Positions 5,278 through 5,440 of a stretch of DNA of 5,440 nucleotides are shown piece after piece (position 1 is the stretch's first letter; every line of letters starts with the position of its first letter). The position numbers were made by a program, and so were the translations under genes. The notes under the pieces are model-generated. The model saw only the letters and a program-made list of their open reading frames with translations. It made no database searches and was not told where the DNA came from. Source of the DNA: Planctomycetaceae bacterium (GTDB taxonomy: Bacteria; Planctomycetota; Phycisphaerae; Phycisphaerales; SM1A02); NCBI GenBank assembly GCA_027488265.1, contig JAIYCA010000443.1:1-5440 (forward strand), read 5' to 3'.

Positions 5278-5440
5278 GTGGCACAACAACCAACTCCGCA
5301 ACCAACCGCACGGTCTTCGAGCACTCCGTACCTCCTCGTCGGTGCGCTGGCACTGGTCGCGGCAGGGGTCTACTTCAACCTGAAGGGCAACGATGACGAC
5401 GCGAAGTCGGGCTCGGCGGGTGCGACGGCCCGTGCGTCTG
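5278..5440 (+). CDS. N-terminus of a membrane-anchored protein (3' truncated by window edge)
   Basis: From GTG 5278 the frame is open to the window end (54 codons). The predicted start is MAQQPTPQPTARSSSTP, followed by one hydrophobic segment (about 18-35, YLLVGALALVAAGVYF and neighbours) and then a hydrophilic KGNDDDAKSGSAG region. This is a short Pro/Gln/Ser-rich cytoplasmic tail plus a signal anchor or uncleaved signal, leading into a low-complexity linker, as in many single-pass membrane or secretion-related proteins. The function cannot be told from this part. GTG is the first usable start after the in-frame TAG at 5236. No ribosome binding site precedes it. TACAGT at 5266-5271 would put transcription start close to the GTG, so a leaderless mRNA is possible. 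It is divergent from the SDR gene with 53 bases between starts, so the two promoters must overlap closely. Confidence 0.65.
   Translation, partial: MAQQPTPQPTARSSSTPYLLVGALALVAAGVYFNLKGNDDDAKSGSAGATARAS

Noticed and set aside
4007..5383. Long open frame (458 codons) on the plus strand opposite the SDR gene
   Set aside because: Its translation is Arg/Ala-rich noise with no motifs, it crosses the palindromic terminator, and the minus-strand frame has clear Rossmann and YxxxK motifs.
1..5440. CRISPR arrays, tRNA or rRNA genes, insertion sequences, attachment sites
   Set aside because: No regularly spaced repeats, tRNA-like folds, transposase motifs or terminal inverted repeats with target duplications were seen.

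Overview
The window is GC-rich bacterial chromosome, densely coding, with mostly weak Shine-Dalgarno signals and no mobile elements, tRNA, rRNA or CRISPR that I can see. The taxon cannot be fixed from the sequence. An exported protein built from repeated Cys/CysCys-x-x-Cys metal-binding-like modules, together with poor ribosome binding sites, would suit a planctomycete-type genome. That is a weak inference, and a proteobacterium is not excluded.

Layout, left to right. (1) The 3' end of a TPR-like gene on + (1-182). (2) A + strand gene (229-1206) for an ArsR-type winged-helix domain fused to a class I SAM-dependent methyltransferase domain. This is the architecture of SahR, the S-adenosylhomocysteine (SAH)-sensing repressor. 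(3) A strong hairpin terminator shared by convergent genes (about 1307-1343). (4) A - strand gene (1406-2065) for a secreted protein with three tandem Cys-rich modules. (5) A 387-base divergent intergenic region (2066-2452) with a good sigma70-type promoter, a perfect 14-bp palindrome over the predicted transcription start, and a leader of about 140 nt. (6) ahcY, S-adenosylhomocysteine hydrolase, on + (2453-3994). (7) A perfect 30-bp palindromic terminator (4058-4087). (8) A - strand extended short-chain dehydrogenase/NAD-dependent epimerase-like gene (4142-5224). (9) Divergent from it, the start of a membrane-anchored protein on + that runs off the right edge (5278-5440).

The most interesting reading is a local SAH-sensing circuit. 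AhcY removes SAH, the inhibitory product of SAM-dependent methylation. The ArsR-methyltransferase fusion lies about 1.2 kb upstream and lacks the cysteines of metal-sensing ArsR proteins, so its methyltransferase fold is probably the ligand sensor. The palindrome at the ahcY transcription start is where a repressor would bind. The Cys-rich exported protein between them is not obviously part of this circuit; its presence raises the competing idea of metal-responsive control, which I consider less likely.
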